DNA of 8,543 bases from an uncultured Planctomycetaceae bacterium (GCA_937860165.1 CALMBE010000017.1:1-8543); one strand, 5' to 3'. Counted from the stretch's first letter, positions 1 through 6,979 are shown. The notes: a model not told the origin generated them from the letters alone. Numbers and translations: made by a program.

Positions 1-96
1 TCTTGACTGAAGTATCCACCGGCCGACTCTCGCGGAGAATACTCGACTATCGGAAATGACGGAAACCGGTGGGTAAGATATTCATATCTCTGGCGA

Positions 97-1416
97 TCAC
101 CAATAGCTTTCCACCCCGATAGCGCCACCCAGATAGACCAGGTCGCTATTCATCCCGATGCTGGTCGATCCGCTAGGGATAAAATCAATTTGATCGGGGG
201 CAATCGCAACACCTGCCAGATGCAGCACTTCCAGGCTGGCTCGCAAGGAGAAGTTTTGACGGATATGCCACCGTCCGATGAGGGCGGCTTCGCCAATCCA
301 GGCCAGATTGTCCCCTTCCAAGCTAGTTCCTCCCGAAGCCGTGTTGGAAATGTCAAAACTGGAATCAAGGGTCTGCATATTCAAATACAAGCCCCCCTTG
401 AGTTGGCCCGTGACACTCCAACGGGCGGCCTGCCAAGTGGAGGCAGCGCCGATTTGCGTACCGATCAAGTCATTGCCCACGTCAACCAGGTAGCTACCTG
501 TTTCGTTGTCGCTGTCATTGTTGTTGTCCGGAATACCGAATGCCGACCAATTAAGGTTTTCTTCCAAGTTAAAATATCGCGCACCGGCCAAGAAAGAATT
601 CATTTTCGAGATTTGAGCCCGACGGACCCACTGACCGTTTGGTTCGAGTTCCATCCGATCTTTCAGCATCCGCTGCTTGAGTTGGTAATTGAGTTCGAAG
701 CTATTAAACCTACTGTCGTAGTTGAATTGCGAGCTCGTTGCGCCGTTGAAGGAATTGTTGTTGCCGCTGATTTGGAAAGGAACTGCAAGAAAATTCCCAT
801 CCAGTCGACGCTCCTGGTTCCAATTGCCTCCACCAAAAGCAGTGAATTCCATGGTATGGTCGCGATTCGAGTGGTCTCGAAACAAGAACCGCCCTACTTT
901 GAGTCGGGGAACACCTTCGACACCAGGCTTCGTTCCGGAAATAGTTAAAATATTCTTGTCGCCAATAATCGCATCGGGAAGATTCGGATTAGGGTTTGGG
1001 ATGACGTCTTGTATCAGCAACCGACTTCGGGTATCGAATTTCTTGCTGAATAGAACGGCATCGGCCTCAGCAAACCAGAAACCCCTCTGCAACCAAGTAC
1101 CGGAGCTTTCTAGTAATGCGGGATCGCAGTCGAAGGCCCGGAGATAATTTCCCTGAACGCCCTCATCGAGTGTATTCCCCAGATCACCCATACTCAGGGG
1201 AGACTGGAGATCTTCCAGTTTTTGCGATGGAAGTTCTTCCGCTTCAGGAGGGACCAAGCTCAAGTCGCTAAGCGAATTCGGAGCGCCCCGTTCGTAGACT
1301 TGGGCTTCGGGGGGCAATTCTCCTCCCGGCGAAGCATCAAGTAAACCCTGTGCGGCGGACCATTGGCTAGTAAATCCCTGCACGCTCAAGATCAGGTAAA
1401 AAAGTACATTCTTCAC
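97..1416 (-). CDS. BBP7-like outer-membrane beta-barrel protein
   Basis: Predicted exported protein of 439 residues inserted in the outer membrane; substrate and role are unknown. The preferred start is GTG at 1416-1414, because GGGGAGG sits 7 bases upstream and the translation then opens with a clean signal peptide (about residues 1-22, K2, hydrophobic core, cleavage near SAA|Q). An in-frame ATG at 1482 would add 22 residues that hide this signal. Residues 23 to about 95 are a Pro/Glu/Ser/Leu-rich linker holding two PPEA units. The conserved-looking domain begins near W108 with RGFWFAEADAVLF, typical of the BBP7 putative porin family (PF07585) of planctomycetes. The rest is rich in alternating polar/aromatic strands and Asn, and the chain ends in Trp, as barrel proteins recognised by the BAM machinery usually do. 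It stands alone, divergent from tal. The family call is from memory of motif style; strand number was not computed. Confidence 0.82.
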   Translation of the reverse strand: MKNVLFYLILSVQGFTSQWSAAQGLLDASPGGELPPEAQVYERGAPNSLSDLSLVPPEAEELPSQKLEDLQSPLSMGDLGNTLDEGVQGNYLRAFDCDPALLESSGTWLQRGFWFAEADAVLFSKKFDTRSRLLIQDVIPNPNPNLPDAIIGDKNILTISGTKPGVEGVPRLKVGRFLFRDHSNRDHTMEFTAFGGGNWNQERRLDGNFLAVPFQISGNNNSFNGATSSQFNYDSRFNSFELNYQLKQRMLKDRMELEPNGQWVRRAQISKMNSFLAGARYFNLEENLNWSAFGIPDNNNDSDNETGSYLVDVGNDLIGTQIGAASTWQAARWSVTGQLKGGLYLNMQTLDSSFDISNTASGGTSLEGDNLAWIGEAALIGRWHIRQNFSLRASLEVLHLAGVAIAPDQIDFIPSGSTSIGMNSDLVYLGGAIGVESYW

Positions 1417-1423
1417 CGCAGAA

Positions 1424-1430
1424 CCTCCCC
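1424..1430 (-). promoter_or_regulatory. Shine-Dalgarno that decides the BBP7 start
   Basis: The minus strand reads GGGGAGG here, 7 bases before the GTG at 1416. This is a near-ideal anti-16S match and spacing. The competing ATG at 1482 has no comparable purine run in front of it, so the site supports the shorter protein with the exposed signal peptide. Confidence 0.75.
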
Positions 1431-1647
1431 TCACATTCGATAAGCAGCAATCAGCGCAGATAAGCGTCTGAGTTTTTCGCACAGGAAATTCATCGACTAC
1501 TTCGCAGGGAGGATGCAGGAATATCCGTCAAAAACGGAAAAATCGTCAGAAACTCGCCAATCGGCACAGGGGTCGATAGCCACCGTAGTTTTACTAGACT
1601 GCTAGGATTAACGATTCCTCTAATTGCCGAACCGACTACAGGCTTTG

Positions 1648-1672
1648 CCAGCCAGTGGCCAAACTTGGCTGG
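1648..1672 (+). repeat. Inverted repeat in the tal leader
   Basis: CCAGCCA at 1648-1654 pairs perfectly with TGGCTGG at 1666-1672 across an 11-base loop, 71 bases before the tal start codon. There is no U-tract after it on either strand, so it is not an intrinsic terminator. It could be a leader hairpin or a protein-binding palindrome; function is unknown and it may be fortuitous. Confidence 0.4.
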
Positions 1673-1743
1673 GGAAATCTATCTTAAACGGACTTATTTG
1701 CTAGCATACTGTCCCAAGGTTGTCAGGAAAGGGGAACGACCTC

Positions 1744-2796
1744 ATGTCTCACGCGTTGACTTCACTGATCAAGTCGGGAACGAAACTTTGGCTCGATTCA
1801 GTGGACCCGGACCTTATCGGAGCTAACTTAACACTCGGTGCTACCGGAGCCACCTCCAATCCAATCATCATCTCCGACTTGGTTAAGACGGGGCGGTTCG
1901 ATTCGCAACTTGCCGCGCTTTTGCGGGGCAGTGGCCATACCCCCAACGAAGCTGCCTGGGCACTCACCGATCAAGTGGTCTCGGCCGCGCAAGTATCCTT
2001 TCTTCCCGTCTGGCAACGCACCCTCGGCGACGATGGTTACGTAAGCTTCGAGGTAGACCCCTTGCTCGAGGACCCCGCAGTCAACCTCCCCTTGGAGGAG
2101 CGCGTTGCCCGCTACGTTGCTGAAGGCAGACGCTGGTCCAGCGGGCACCAGAATCGCATGATCAAAGTCCCTGCTACGCCCGCTGGGCTTGCCGCTTTGC
2201 CTGAGTTGGCCGCTCAAGGGACCCCGCTTAATGTGACCTTGATTTTCACCATGCGACAATACATTGCCGCTCGCGACGCCATTTGGCACGGAGCGCAGCA
2301 ACTAGCTTCACTGGACAAGTTCAAAAGCGTTTACAGTATTTTTGTCTCGCGGGTGGATGTCTACACCGAGAAGCATGTTCCTACCTTGACTCCCGAGGCT
2401 CAGGGACAAGTTGGAATTCTCAATGCTCAGCAACTCTGGCAAGCCAACCAAACTTTTTGGGCGCAGCATCCCACGCCACTCAAACAAGAGATTGTGTTTG
2501 CCAGTACGGGAACTAAGAAGCCGAGTGATCCCCCTTGGAAGTATGTCGCGGCATTGGCTGGGAGCGATATCCAAACCAATCCTCCCGCTACCAACGAGGC
2601 GATCTCCCGGAGTGACAAAGTGTTTTCGCGAACGGTCAACTTGCTGCCACCCCCTGAGGTTGTCGAAGAGATCGCCAGAAAAGTTGACATGAATCAACTC
2701 GAACAACGATTGATGGCTGAGGGAATCCAGAAATTCGCGGACCCTCAGCGGGCCTTGCTCGAATTAATTGCTGAGAAAGCAGCTCAGCTTGCTTGA
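1744..2796 (+). CDS. tal: Transaldolase
   Basis: Cytosolic enzyme of the non-oxidative pentose phosphate pathway. It moves a dihydroxyacetone unit between sedoheptulose-7-phosphate/glyceraldehyde-3-phosphate and erythrose-4-phosphate/fructose-6-phosphate. The 350 residues match the longer transaldolase subfamily of actinobacteria and cyanobacteria rather than the roughly 315-residue E. coli type. Visible in order: LWLDS with the probable acid/base Asp18, GATSNPI near residue 34, SFEVDP with Glu103, MIKVPAT with the Schiff-base Lys141, NVTLIFT with Thr165, the phosphate-site stretch FVSRVD near 200-205, and ASTGTKKPSD near 253-262. ATG 1744 is chosen because the purine run 1725-1734 lies 9 bases upstream; the TTG at 1720 has AAGG directly against it, too close to work well. 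Divergent from the BBP7 gene and 130 bp before the SEC-C gene, so it may head that operon. No key residue appears lost. Confidence 0.94.
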   Translation: MSHALTSLIKSGTKLWLDSVDPDLIGANLTLGATGATSNPIIISDLVKTGRFDSQLAALLRGSGHTPNEAAWALTDQVVSAAQVSFLPVWQRTLGDDGYVSFEVDPLLEDPAVNLPLEERVARYVAEGRRWSSGHQNRMIKVPATPAGLAALPELAAQGTPLNVTLIFTMRQYIAARDAIWHGAQQLASLDKFKSVYSIFVSRVDVYTEKHVPTLTPEAQGQVGILNAQQLWQANQTFWAQHPTPLKQEIVFASTGTKKPSDPPWKYVAALAGSDIQTNPPATNEAISRSDKVFSRTVNLLPPPEVVEEIARKVDMNQLEQRLMAEGIQKFADPQRALLELIAEKAAQLA

Positions 2797-2926
2797 CTGA
2801 TTGGGCTAGAAACTTCGTTACCCTGCTGGCAACAGATGACTTACCTCGCGATGGCCTGTTGTGGTACGATTTGGAGGTTCGCCAATCGATTTGAAATGAG
2901 TTCCTAAAACCTCACTAGGAAGCACT
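2797..2926 (+). other. Gap between tal and the SEC-C gene
   Basis: These 130 bases hold no terminator. A 6-bp inverted repeat (2830-2835 with 2856-2861) has a 20-base loop and no U-tract. AGGAAG at 2917-2922 is the ribosome binding site for the next gene. Read-through from tal is plausible, but a separate promoter here cannot be excluded. Confidence 0.45.
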
Positions 2927-5062
2927 ATGGCTCTCGATCCTTACTCCCCTTGCCCTTGTGCGAGTGGAAAGAAACTCAAGTTCTGCTGCAATGACCTCGC
3001 GGGCGACATTGAAAAAATACAGCGCATGGTTGCTGGGGATCAGCCCCATGCGGCCTTGAAGCACGTTTCCGCAATCTTGGAGAAGCAGCCAGACCGTGCT
3101 TCGCTCTTGGATATCCGAGCGAATCTGGAATTATCGCTCCACGAATTCGATGCAGCCCGACAGACGATCAATCGCAACTTGGTTGCTCACCCCAAGAATC
3201 CAGCGGCCCTTGGCCAACGGGCAATTCTGCTCGCAGCGACTGAGTCTGGTACCGCCGCTATTGGCCCGCTGCAAGACGCGCTCGAGTTACTCGATAACGA
3301 CATGCCGCTGCGTGTGCTTGAAGCGATTGGTGGCGTGGGACATGCACTGCTCTTAGAGGGTGATTTTGTGGCCGGACGCGGTCACCTGTTGCTCTATGCG
3401 GGTATTGCCCCCGAGGGGGATCGCCATGCGCTCGAACTCTTGTTGCGGTTGAATCTTCAGGGGGGGTTGCCATTGATCTTGCGCGAACACCTCGCATTGC
3501 AGCCAGCTCCCACCGATTCTCCTTGGAAGGGAGAATTCGACCAAGCCACACGGGCTTCGTCGCGTGGCCAGTGGCGTACCGCTGAAGGAATTTTTGATTC
3601 CGTTCTCGAAAAAGGGGGACCCCTGCCGGAACTCGTCTACAACCTGGCTTTGGTCCGTGGGTGGTTGGGCAGAATGGAGCAATTCGCCGAAGGCCTGCAT
3701 GAGTATTCGCGACTTGACGTCTCCCAACACCAGGCAGTAGAAGCCGAGGCACTGGCGCAATTGGTCGACCCGCGACTGGCTGACCCGACACTCGATTCAG
3801 TTCGTATTTCAATTGCTGTAACCGACGAAGATGGCCTCAGCGAGCGTTTTGCCTTCGATGAACGAATCGAGAATTACCCGATTGATCCCGAAGAATTCGA
3901 CGAGGACCTGGGCCGACCGCGCAGCACTCATATTTTACTCAGCAAGCCCACACCCTCCGCAAGTCCGGAACTTACCCGCGACGATGTTCCGCTAGTGCTG
4001 GGGTTCCTTAGCCTGTATGGAAAACGTACCGACCGAGAGGCCCAATTAGATCTGACTTGTGATCGTACGGACGATTTCGAGCGAACCAAGTCGCTGTTGG
4101 TAGAAATCGGCGGCGAGGCACTCGGAACCATCCTCTCTGAAGAAGTGGTCGGCGAAAAATCATTGAGCGAAAATGCGCTTAGTTGGCGCTGGCGACTGCC
4201 AGTTGGTACGCCTCGGGAGCAGCGGAATCGGCTCGTGGCCCAGCAGCGTCGTTCGGCGATTTTCGAGGCTTGGACCAACGCCCCCCGTGCCGCCTTAGCG
4301 GGAATGAGTCCTCGGCAGGCCTCTGCGGAGCCCAGCCTTCGGATCGCACTGTTGGCAAGCATCTTGATCATTGAGCAGGCAGCGGTCGAACCGGACGAGA
4401 TTCCCATGTTCAATGAGTTGCGTGTCGAACTTGGCGTGCCCGCAATTGCCCCACTAGATCCCGCTACCCAAGACCTCTCGGCGATTTCTTTGGTATGGAT
4501 ACCTTATCTTGAATTAAGCAAACTTAGCGACAGAGAGCTTTCCAAGTTGCTAAATCGCTCGTTAATGACCGGTGCGAATCTGGCTATACTCGTGCTCGCC
4601 GGTGAGTTGGTCGCACTCGATCGACAACATACCGATGTAGATTTGACAAATGCATTCCAACAACTCATCCGCTTGGATCCCAATATTGAGAGATCCCGAA
4701 ACTGGCTTCTCCAAGCCCGCGAGTGGTCGGAGGCCAACCACCGTTCAGTCGCCCAGTGGGCTCTTTTGGAATTGCAGCTTGCCATCGAATCCATGGATTC
4801 AACCACGGCCCAGCGCGTACTCAACGAAATTCGGTCGCAACACATCAACGAACCGGGGGTCGCTGAGGCTACGTATCGACTCTTGCAAGCCGCAGGACTA
4901 CTCGCGCCTTCCGCAACCCAGCCGATGCCATTAGCCATGCCGAAGGGCAAAGCGGACGGCGTGTCGGCAACCAGTGGGAGCGGGGGTCGATTTTGGACCC
5001 CCGATGACGACTCGGCTGAGGCTGTTCCCAGTAGTGGGAAGTCGACAATCTGGACGCCTTAA
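2927..5062 (+). CDS. SEC-C zinc-motif and TPR-repeat protein
   Basis: Uncharacterised 711-residue protein, probably cytosolic, since it has no signal peptide or membrane segment. It opens with a complete SEC-C motif, the zinc-binding element named for the SecA C-terminus: CPC at 9-11, SGKK at 13-16 and CC at 20-21. Residues about 25-240 are helical TPR-like repeats (for example the stretches ending KQPDRAS and AHPKNPA). A mixed alpha/beta middle region spans about 285-430. Residues 446-468 hold W-x(2)-A-P-x-A-A-L-x-G-M-S-P-R-Q-A, resembling a W..P.xALxGxTPREA block that I recall in other SEC-C proteins. Helical repeats resume at about 580-665. The last 30 residues are low-complexity and carry two W-T-P motifs (690-692, 709-711). 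It follows tal and precedes ribD by 27 bp, so it is probably cotranscribed with ribD. A scaffold or adaptor role is an inference; no catalytic motif was seen. Confidence 0.85.
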   Translation: MALDPYSPCPCASGKKLKFCCNDLAGDIEKIQRMVAGDQPHAALKHVSAILEKQPDRASLLDIRANLELSLHEFDAARQTINRNLVAHPKNPAALGQRAILLAATESGTAAIGPLQDALELLDNDMPLRVLEAIGGVGHALLLEGDFVAGRGHLLLYAGIAPEGDRHALELLLRLNLQGGLPLILREHLALQPAPTDSPWKGEFDQATRASSRGQWRTAEGIFDSVLEKGGPLPELVYNLALVRGWLGRMEQFAEGLHEYSRLDVSQHQAVEAEALAQLVDPRLADPTLDSVRISIAVTDEDGLSERFAFDERIENYPIDPEEFDEDLGRPRSTHILLSKPTPSASPELTRDDVPLVLGFLSLYGKRTDREAQLDLTCDRTDDFERTKSLLVEIGGEALGTILSEEVVGEKSLSENALSWRWRLPVGTPREQRNRLVAQQRRSAIFEAWTNAPRAALAGMSPRQASAEPSLRIALLASILIIEQAAVEPDEIPMFNELRVELGVPAIAPLDPATQDLSAISLVWIPYLELSKLSDRELSKLLNRSLMTGANLAILVLAGELVALDRQHTDVDLTNAFQQLIRLDPNIERSRNWLLQAREWSEANHRSVAQWALLELQLAIESMDSTTAQRVLNEIRSQHINEPGVAEATYRLLQAAGLLAPSATQPMPLAMPKGKADGVSATSGSGGRFWTPDDDSAEAVPSSGKSTIWTP

Positions 5063-5089
5063 ATCATGGTCCATCAGGTGATTTAGTGG

Positions 5090-6202
5090 GTGACTGGCAT
5101 GCTTTCTCTTATCGACCAACAGCACCTGTCCCGAGCGCTGGCGTTGGCCCAACAAGGAAAAGGGTATGTCGAACCCAACCCCCAGGTCGGATGTGCGATC
5201 GCCTGCAATGGAAAGATTGTCGGGGAAGGTTGGCACCAGCAATTCGGTGGCCCCCATGCCGAAGTTATCGCACTCCAGCAATCCGCTGAACAAGCGCGGG
5301 GGGCCGATCTTGTGGTTACCTTGGAGCCCTGTTGCCATCATGGCCAGACACCCCCTTGCACCGAAGCCATCATCAAGGCTGGCATTGCCCGAGTTGTTGT
5401 CGGTTGTCTTGACCCCAATCCACATGTGGCGGGCCAAGGGATTGCCACGCTTCGCGCGGCAGGGCTAGTAGTAGAACTAGCCGAGGAACAACAGGCCTAT
5501 CGCAGGTTAATTGCCCCGTTTGAAAAATTGATCACCACAGGGATGCCCTGGGTCTCGGCCAAATGGGCGATGACCTTAGATGGAAAAATCGCAACTCGCA
5601 CGGGCTGCAGTCAGTGGATTTCTAATGAATCCTCCAGGGAAATTGTGCATCGTTTGCGGGGTCAAATGGATGCCATCCTCATCGGTCGGGGAACTTTAAC
5701 GAGTGATGATCCCACATTGACTGCTCGGCCCGCTGGGCCGAGAATTGCCACCCGCATCGTACTCGATTCCCAAGCAATATTATCGGTTCAAAGCAATCTG
5801 GTACGCACAATTGCCGAGGCTCCCGTCCTGTTAGTCGTGGGAGAACAGGCCGACGGATTGCGACTCGAAATGTTAGAAAAACAAGGTGTCGAAATCCTGC
5901 GACTGGCCGGGCCAGATCGACTGAGTCGGATTCACCAATTGCTTTTGGAATTGGGGAAACGGCGGATGACGAACATACTTGTAGAAGGTGGGAGCGAAGT
6001 TCTCGGTTCGTTTTTCGACCTTGGGGCCGTCGACGAAATCCATGCGTTCATTGCTCCCCGCGTGCTGGGAGGAAAAGAAGCACTCGCTCCGGTTGCAGGG
6101 AAGGGCGTGGCCGAGATGACCTCTGCGATAAAGTTGGCAAATGTCGACACTCGGATTATCGAGGGTGATGTCTACATTCACGCGGAAGTGCATCACCTCT
6201 GA
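5090..6202 (+). CDS. ribD: Bifunctional riboflavin deaminase/reductase RibD
   Basis: Cytosolic enzyme for two successive riboflavin steps: deamination of 2,5-diamino-6-ribosylamino-4(3H)-pyrimidinone 5'-phosphate, then NADPH-dependent reduction of the ribose to ribityl. Its 370 residues equal the usual length. The N-terminal deaminase has NPQVGC (30-35) and the zinc set His56-Ala-Glu58, with Cys81 and Cys90 in the block TLEPCCHHGQTPPC. DPNPHVAGQG follows at 109-118. The reductase begins near residue 152, with AKWAMTLDGKIA (157-168), SQWIS, the SDDP block (205-208), VEGGSEVLGSFF (298-309) in the cofactor region and APRVLGG near 322. The start is GTG 5090 (AGGTG ends 9 bases upstream) or ATG 5099, a three-residue difference that does not touch the domain. 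It lies 27 bp after the SEC-C gene and faces yjbQ. No FMN riboswitch lies in front, so control probably comes from the upstream operon. No other rib gene is in the window. Confidence 0.96.
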   Translation: MTGMLSLIDQQHLSRALALAQQGKGYVEPNPQVGCAIACNGKIVGEGWHQQFGGPHAEVIALQQSAEQARGADLVVTLEPCCHHGQTPPCTEAIIKAGIARVVVGCLDPNPHVAGQGIATLRAAGLVVELAEEQQAYRRLIAPFEKLITTGMPWVSAKWAMTLDGKIATRTGCSQWISNESSREIVHRLRGQMDAILIGRGTLTSDDPTLTARPAGPRIATRIVLDSQAILSVQSNLVRTIAEAPVLLVVGEQADGLRLEMLEKQGVEILRLAGPDRLSRIHQLLLELGKRRMTNILVEGGSEVLGSFFDLGAVDEIHAFIAPRVLGGKEALAPVAGKGVAEMTSAIKLANVDTRIIEGDVYIHAEVHHL

Positions 6203-6235
6203 GCTTGAGTTACCTCAAATATCCCAAAGGGCAAA

Positions 6236-6655
6236 TTATTCTCCCCAGAGGGTTGCCACCAGCCGTCGTCCCCCTCCTCGATTACGATGTTCGCACAGAT
6301 AGATACCCTGCCAAGTGCCAAGACACAATCTTCCGGCTTCGATGGGTATGGTGCAGGTGCACCCCAGGAGCGACGACTTAACATGTGCGGACATATCGTC
6401 GGGCCCTTCGCACGTGTGCCGATAGGGAAACGACTCGGGCGCGATCGAGGACAGGCTGTTTTCCAGATCAAGTGGTACATCGCTGTCGGCATTTTCATTG
6501 ATCGAGAGCGAGGCGGAGGTGTGCTGGAGGAATAAATGACAAAGCCCCACGCGAATTTCCGAGATTTCGGGAATCGCCTGGAGTATCTCGGAGGTCACCA
6601 AATGAAACCCCCGGGGCCTTGGTTTCAGTTGCAAGTGTCTTTGAATCCAAGCCAT
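6236..6655 (-). CDS. yjbQ: YjbQ family protein (UPF0047), secondary thiamine-phosphate synthase type
   Basis: Small cytosolic protein of the UPF0047/YjbQ family (PF01894). E. coli YjbQ has a weak, promiscuous thiamine-phosphate synthase activity; the physiological role of the family is unsettled. The 139-residue product aligns by eye end to end with the 138-residue E. coli protein: RGFHLVT (15-21), LQHTSASL (43-50), NEN (53-55), EGPDDMSAHVKSSLLG (83-98), GTWQGIYLCEHR (113-124), GGGRR (127-131) and the terminal GE. These His, Asp and Glu blocks form the conserved pocket and none is missing. The frame stays open 49 codons upstream to an ATG at 6802, but that extension is basic, has no family counterpart, and starts far before the conserved MAWIQ, so ATG 6655 is preferred despite a weak ribosome site (GGA, 7-base spacing). 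It is convergent with ribD across 33 bp and has its own upstream region. Confidence 0.95.
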   Translation of the reverse strand: MAWIQRHLQLKPRPRGFHLVTSEILQAIPEISEIRVGLCHLFLQHTSASLSINENADSDVPLDLENSLSSIAPESFPYRHTCEGPDDMSAHVKSSLLGCTCTIPIEAGRLCLGTWQGIYLCEHRNRGGGRRLVATLWGE

Positions 6656-6683
6656 GAAGAATCCAGTTCGGGGTCGTTCTCGC

Positions 6684-6700
6684 CTTTCCCGAGGGGAGAG
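6684..6700. repeat. Small GC-rich hairpin, possibly REP-like
   Basis: CTTTCCC at 6684-6690 and GGGAGAG at 6694-6700 form a 7-bp stem (one G-T wobble) with a GAG loop. On the minus strand it reads CTCTCCCCTCGGGAAAGG. It resembles the CTCTCC..GGAGAG palindromes scattered between genes in many GC-moderate bacteria. It sits 29 bases upstream of the yjbQ start and would lie in its leader. Whether it recurs in the genome cannot be seen from one copy. Confidence 0.35.
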
Positions 6701-6829
6701 CACAGAAATCAGGACAAGGCCTATGTGCTTAATTCTACTGTCCAAGGTTTTTGACAACCCAATTCGTTTACGGCGAAACAGATTTGCGTGGTAGCTGAGC
6801 AACGCTGCGCACTACCTCGATTGGAAGGA

Positions 6830-6849
6830 ATACCGTTCGTCTACGGTAT
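6830..6849. repeat. Perfect 7-bp inverted repeat
   Basis: ATACCGT (6830-6836) and ACGGTAT (6843-6849) are exact reverse complements around a 6-base centre. There is no T-run on either side, so it is not a terminator. It could be an operator for yjbQ or part of a transcribed structure. CTCGA (6816-6820) and TCGAG (6849-6853) add a weaker outer pairing that overlaps the inner stem by one base. Confidence 0.4.
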
Positions 6850-6934
6850 CGAGAAGTACGCCGCCAAAAGATTTTTAGAACACAACTATTGACTATAGCT
6901 CAGGGAAACTCAAGCGACTAGGCAAGAAATACCT

Positions 6935-6979
6935 AAAAGAAAAGCCCGCATAGGTGTGGGTTATAACACCTATACGGGC
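6935..6979 (-). terminator. Intrinsic terminator of the hydrolase/small-membrane-protein unit
   Basis: On the minus strand, arms of 14 bases (6979-6966 and 6957-6944) pair fully, 13 Watson-Crick pairs plus one G-U wobble, around an 8-base loop. TTTTCTTTT (6943-6935) follows directly. Read on the plus strand, the wobble becomes a C-A mismatch and no T-tract follows, so the element works for leftward transcription. It begins 28 bases after the stop codon of the small gene at 7008, ends the rightmost operon and insulates yjbQ. Confidence 0.88.

Larger units (their letters stand above)
1417..1743. other. Divergent intergenic region between BBP7 gene and tal
   Basis: About 327 bases separate the two divergent starts and should hold both promoters. 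I see no convincing -35/-10 pair on either strand. Two small structures are visible: a 10-base near-direct repeat on the BBP7 side (1526-1535 and 1544-1553, one mismatch, 18-base period) and a 7-bp inverted repeat on the tal side (1648-1654 with 1666-1672). The only translation here is the likely spurious 22-codon upstream extension of the BBP7 frame and an 8-codon TTG extension of tal. No RNA gene was recognised. Confidence 0.6.

Noticed and set aside
190..948. Plus-strand open frame of about 250 codons
   Set aside because: It lies wholly antisense to the BBP7 gene, has no ribosome site or domain motif, and its composition is what the reverse of a beta-barrel gene gives.
2830..2861. Terminator after tal (CAACAG with CTGTTG)
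   Set aside because: A 6-bp stem with a 20-base loop and no U-tract.
3258..3812. Minus-strand open frame of about 184 codons inside the SEC-C gene
   Set aside because: Arg/Pro-rich, no motif, antisense to a gene with a clear SEC-C motif and TPR pattern; a typical shadow frame.
4963..5089. FMN riboswitch before ribD
   Set aside because: The region is the coding end of the SEC-C gene plus 27 bases, and none of the conserved RFN blocks is present.
4931..5437. Minus-strand open frame across the SEC-C/ribD junction
   Set aside because: It is antisense to the end of one well-supported gene and the zinc-site region of ribD, with no recognisable motif.
6205..6218. Bidirectional terminator between ribD and yjbQ (TTGAG-TTAC-CTCAA)
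   Set aside because: Only a 5-bp AT-containing stem and no T-tract on either strand. Termination there is expected from the convergent layout, but this sequence does not show it.
6729..6757. yjbQ promoter, minus strand TTGTCA - 17 bases - AATTAA
   Set aside because: The -35 is good and the spacing is right, but the -10 matches only three of six positions; planctomycete promoters are too poorly defined to call it.
6656..6802. N-terminal extension of YjbQ to the ATG at 6802
   Set aside because: The family starts at the equivalent of Met 6655; the extension is basic and unlike any YjbQ N-terminus.
6830..6849. Remnant of a tRNA T-arm (TTCG in the loop)
   Set aside because: The loop length and the missing conserved A do not fit a T-loop, and no acceptor, D or anticodon arms were found around it.
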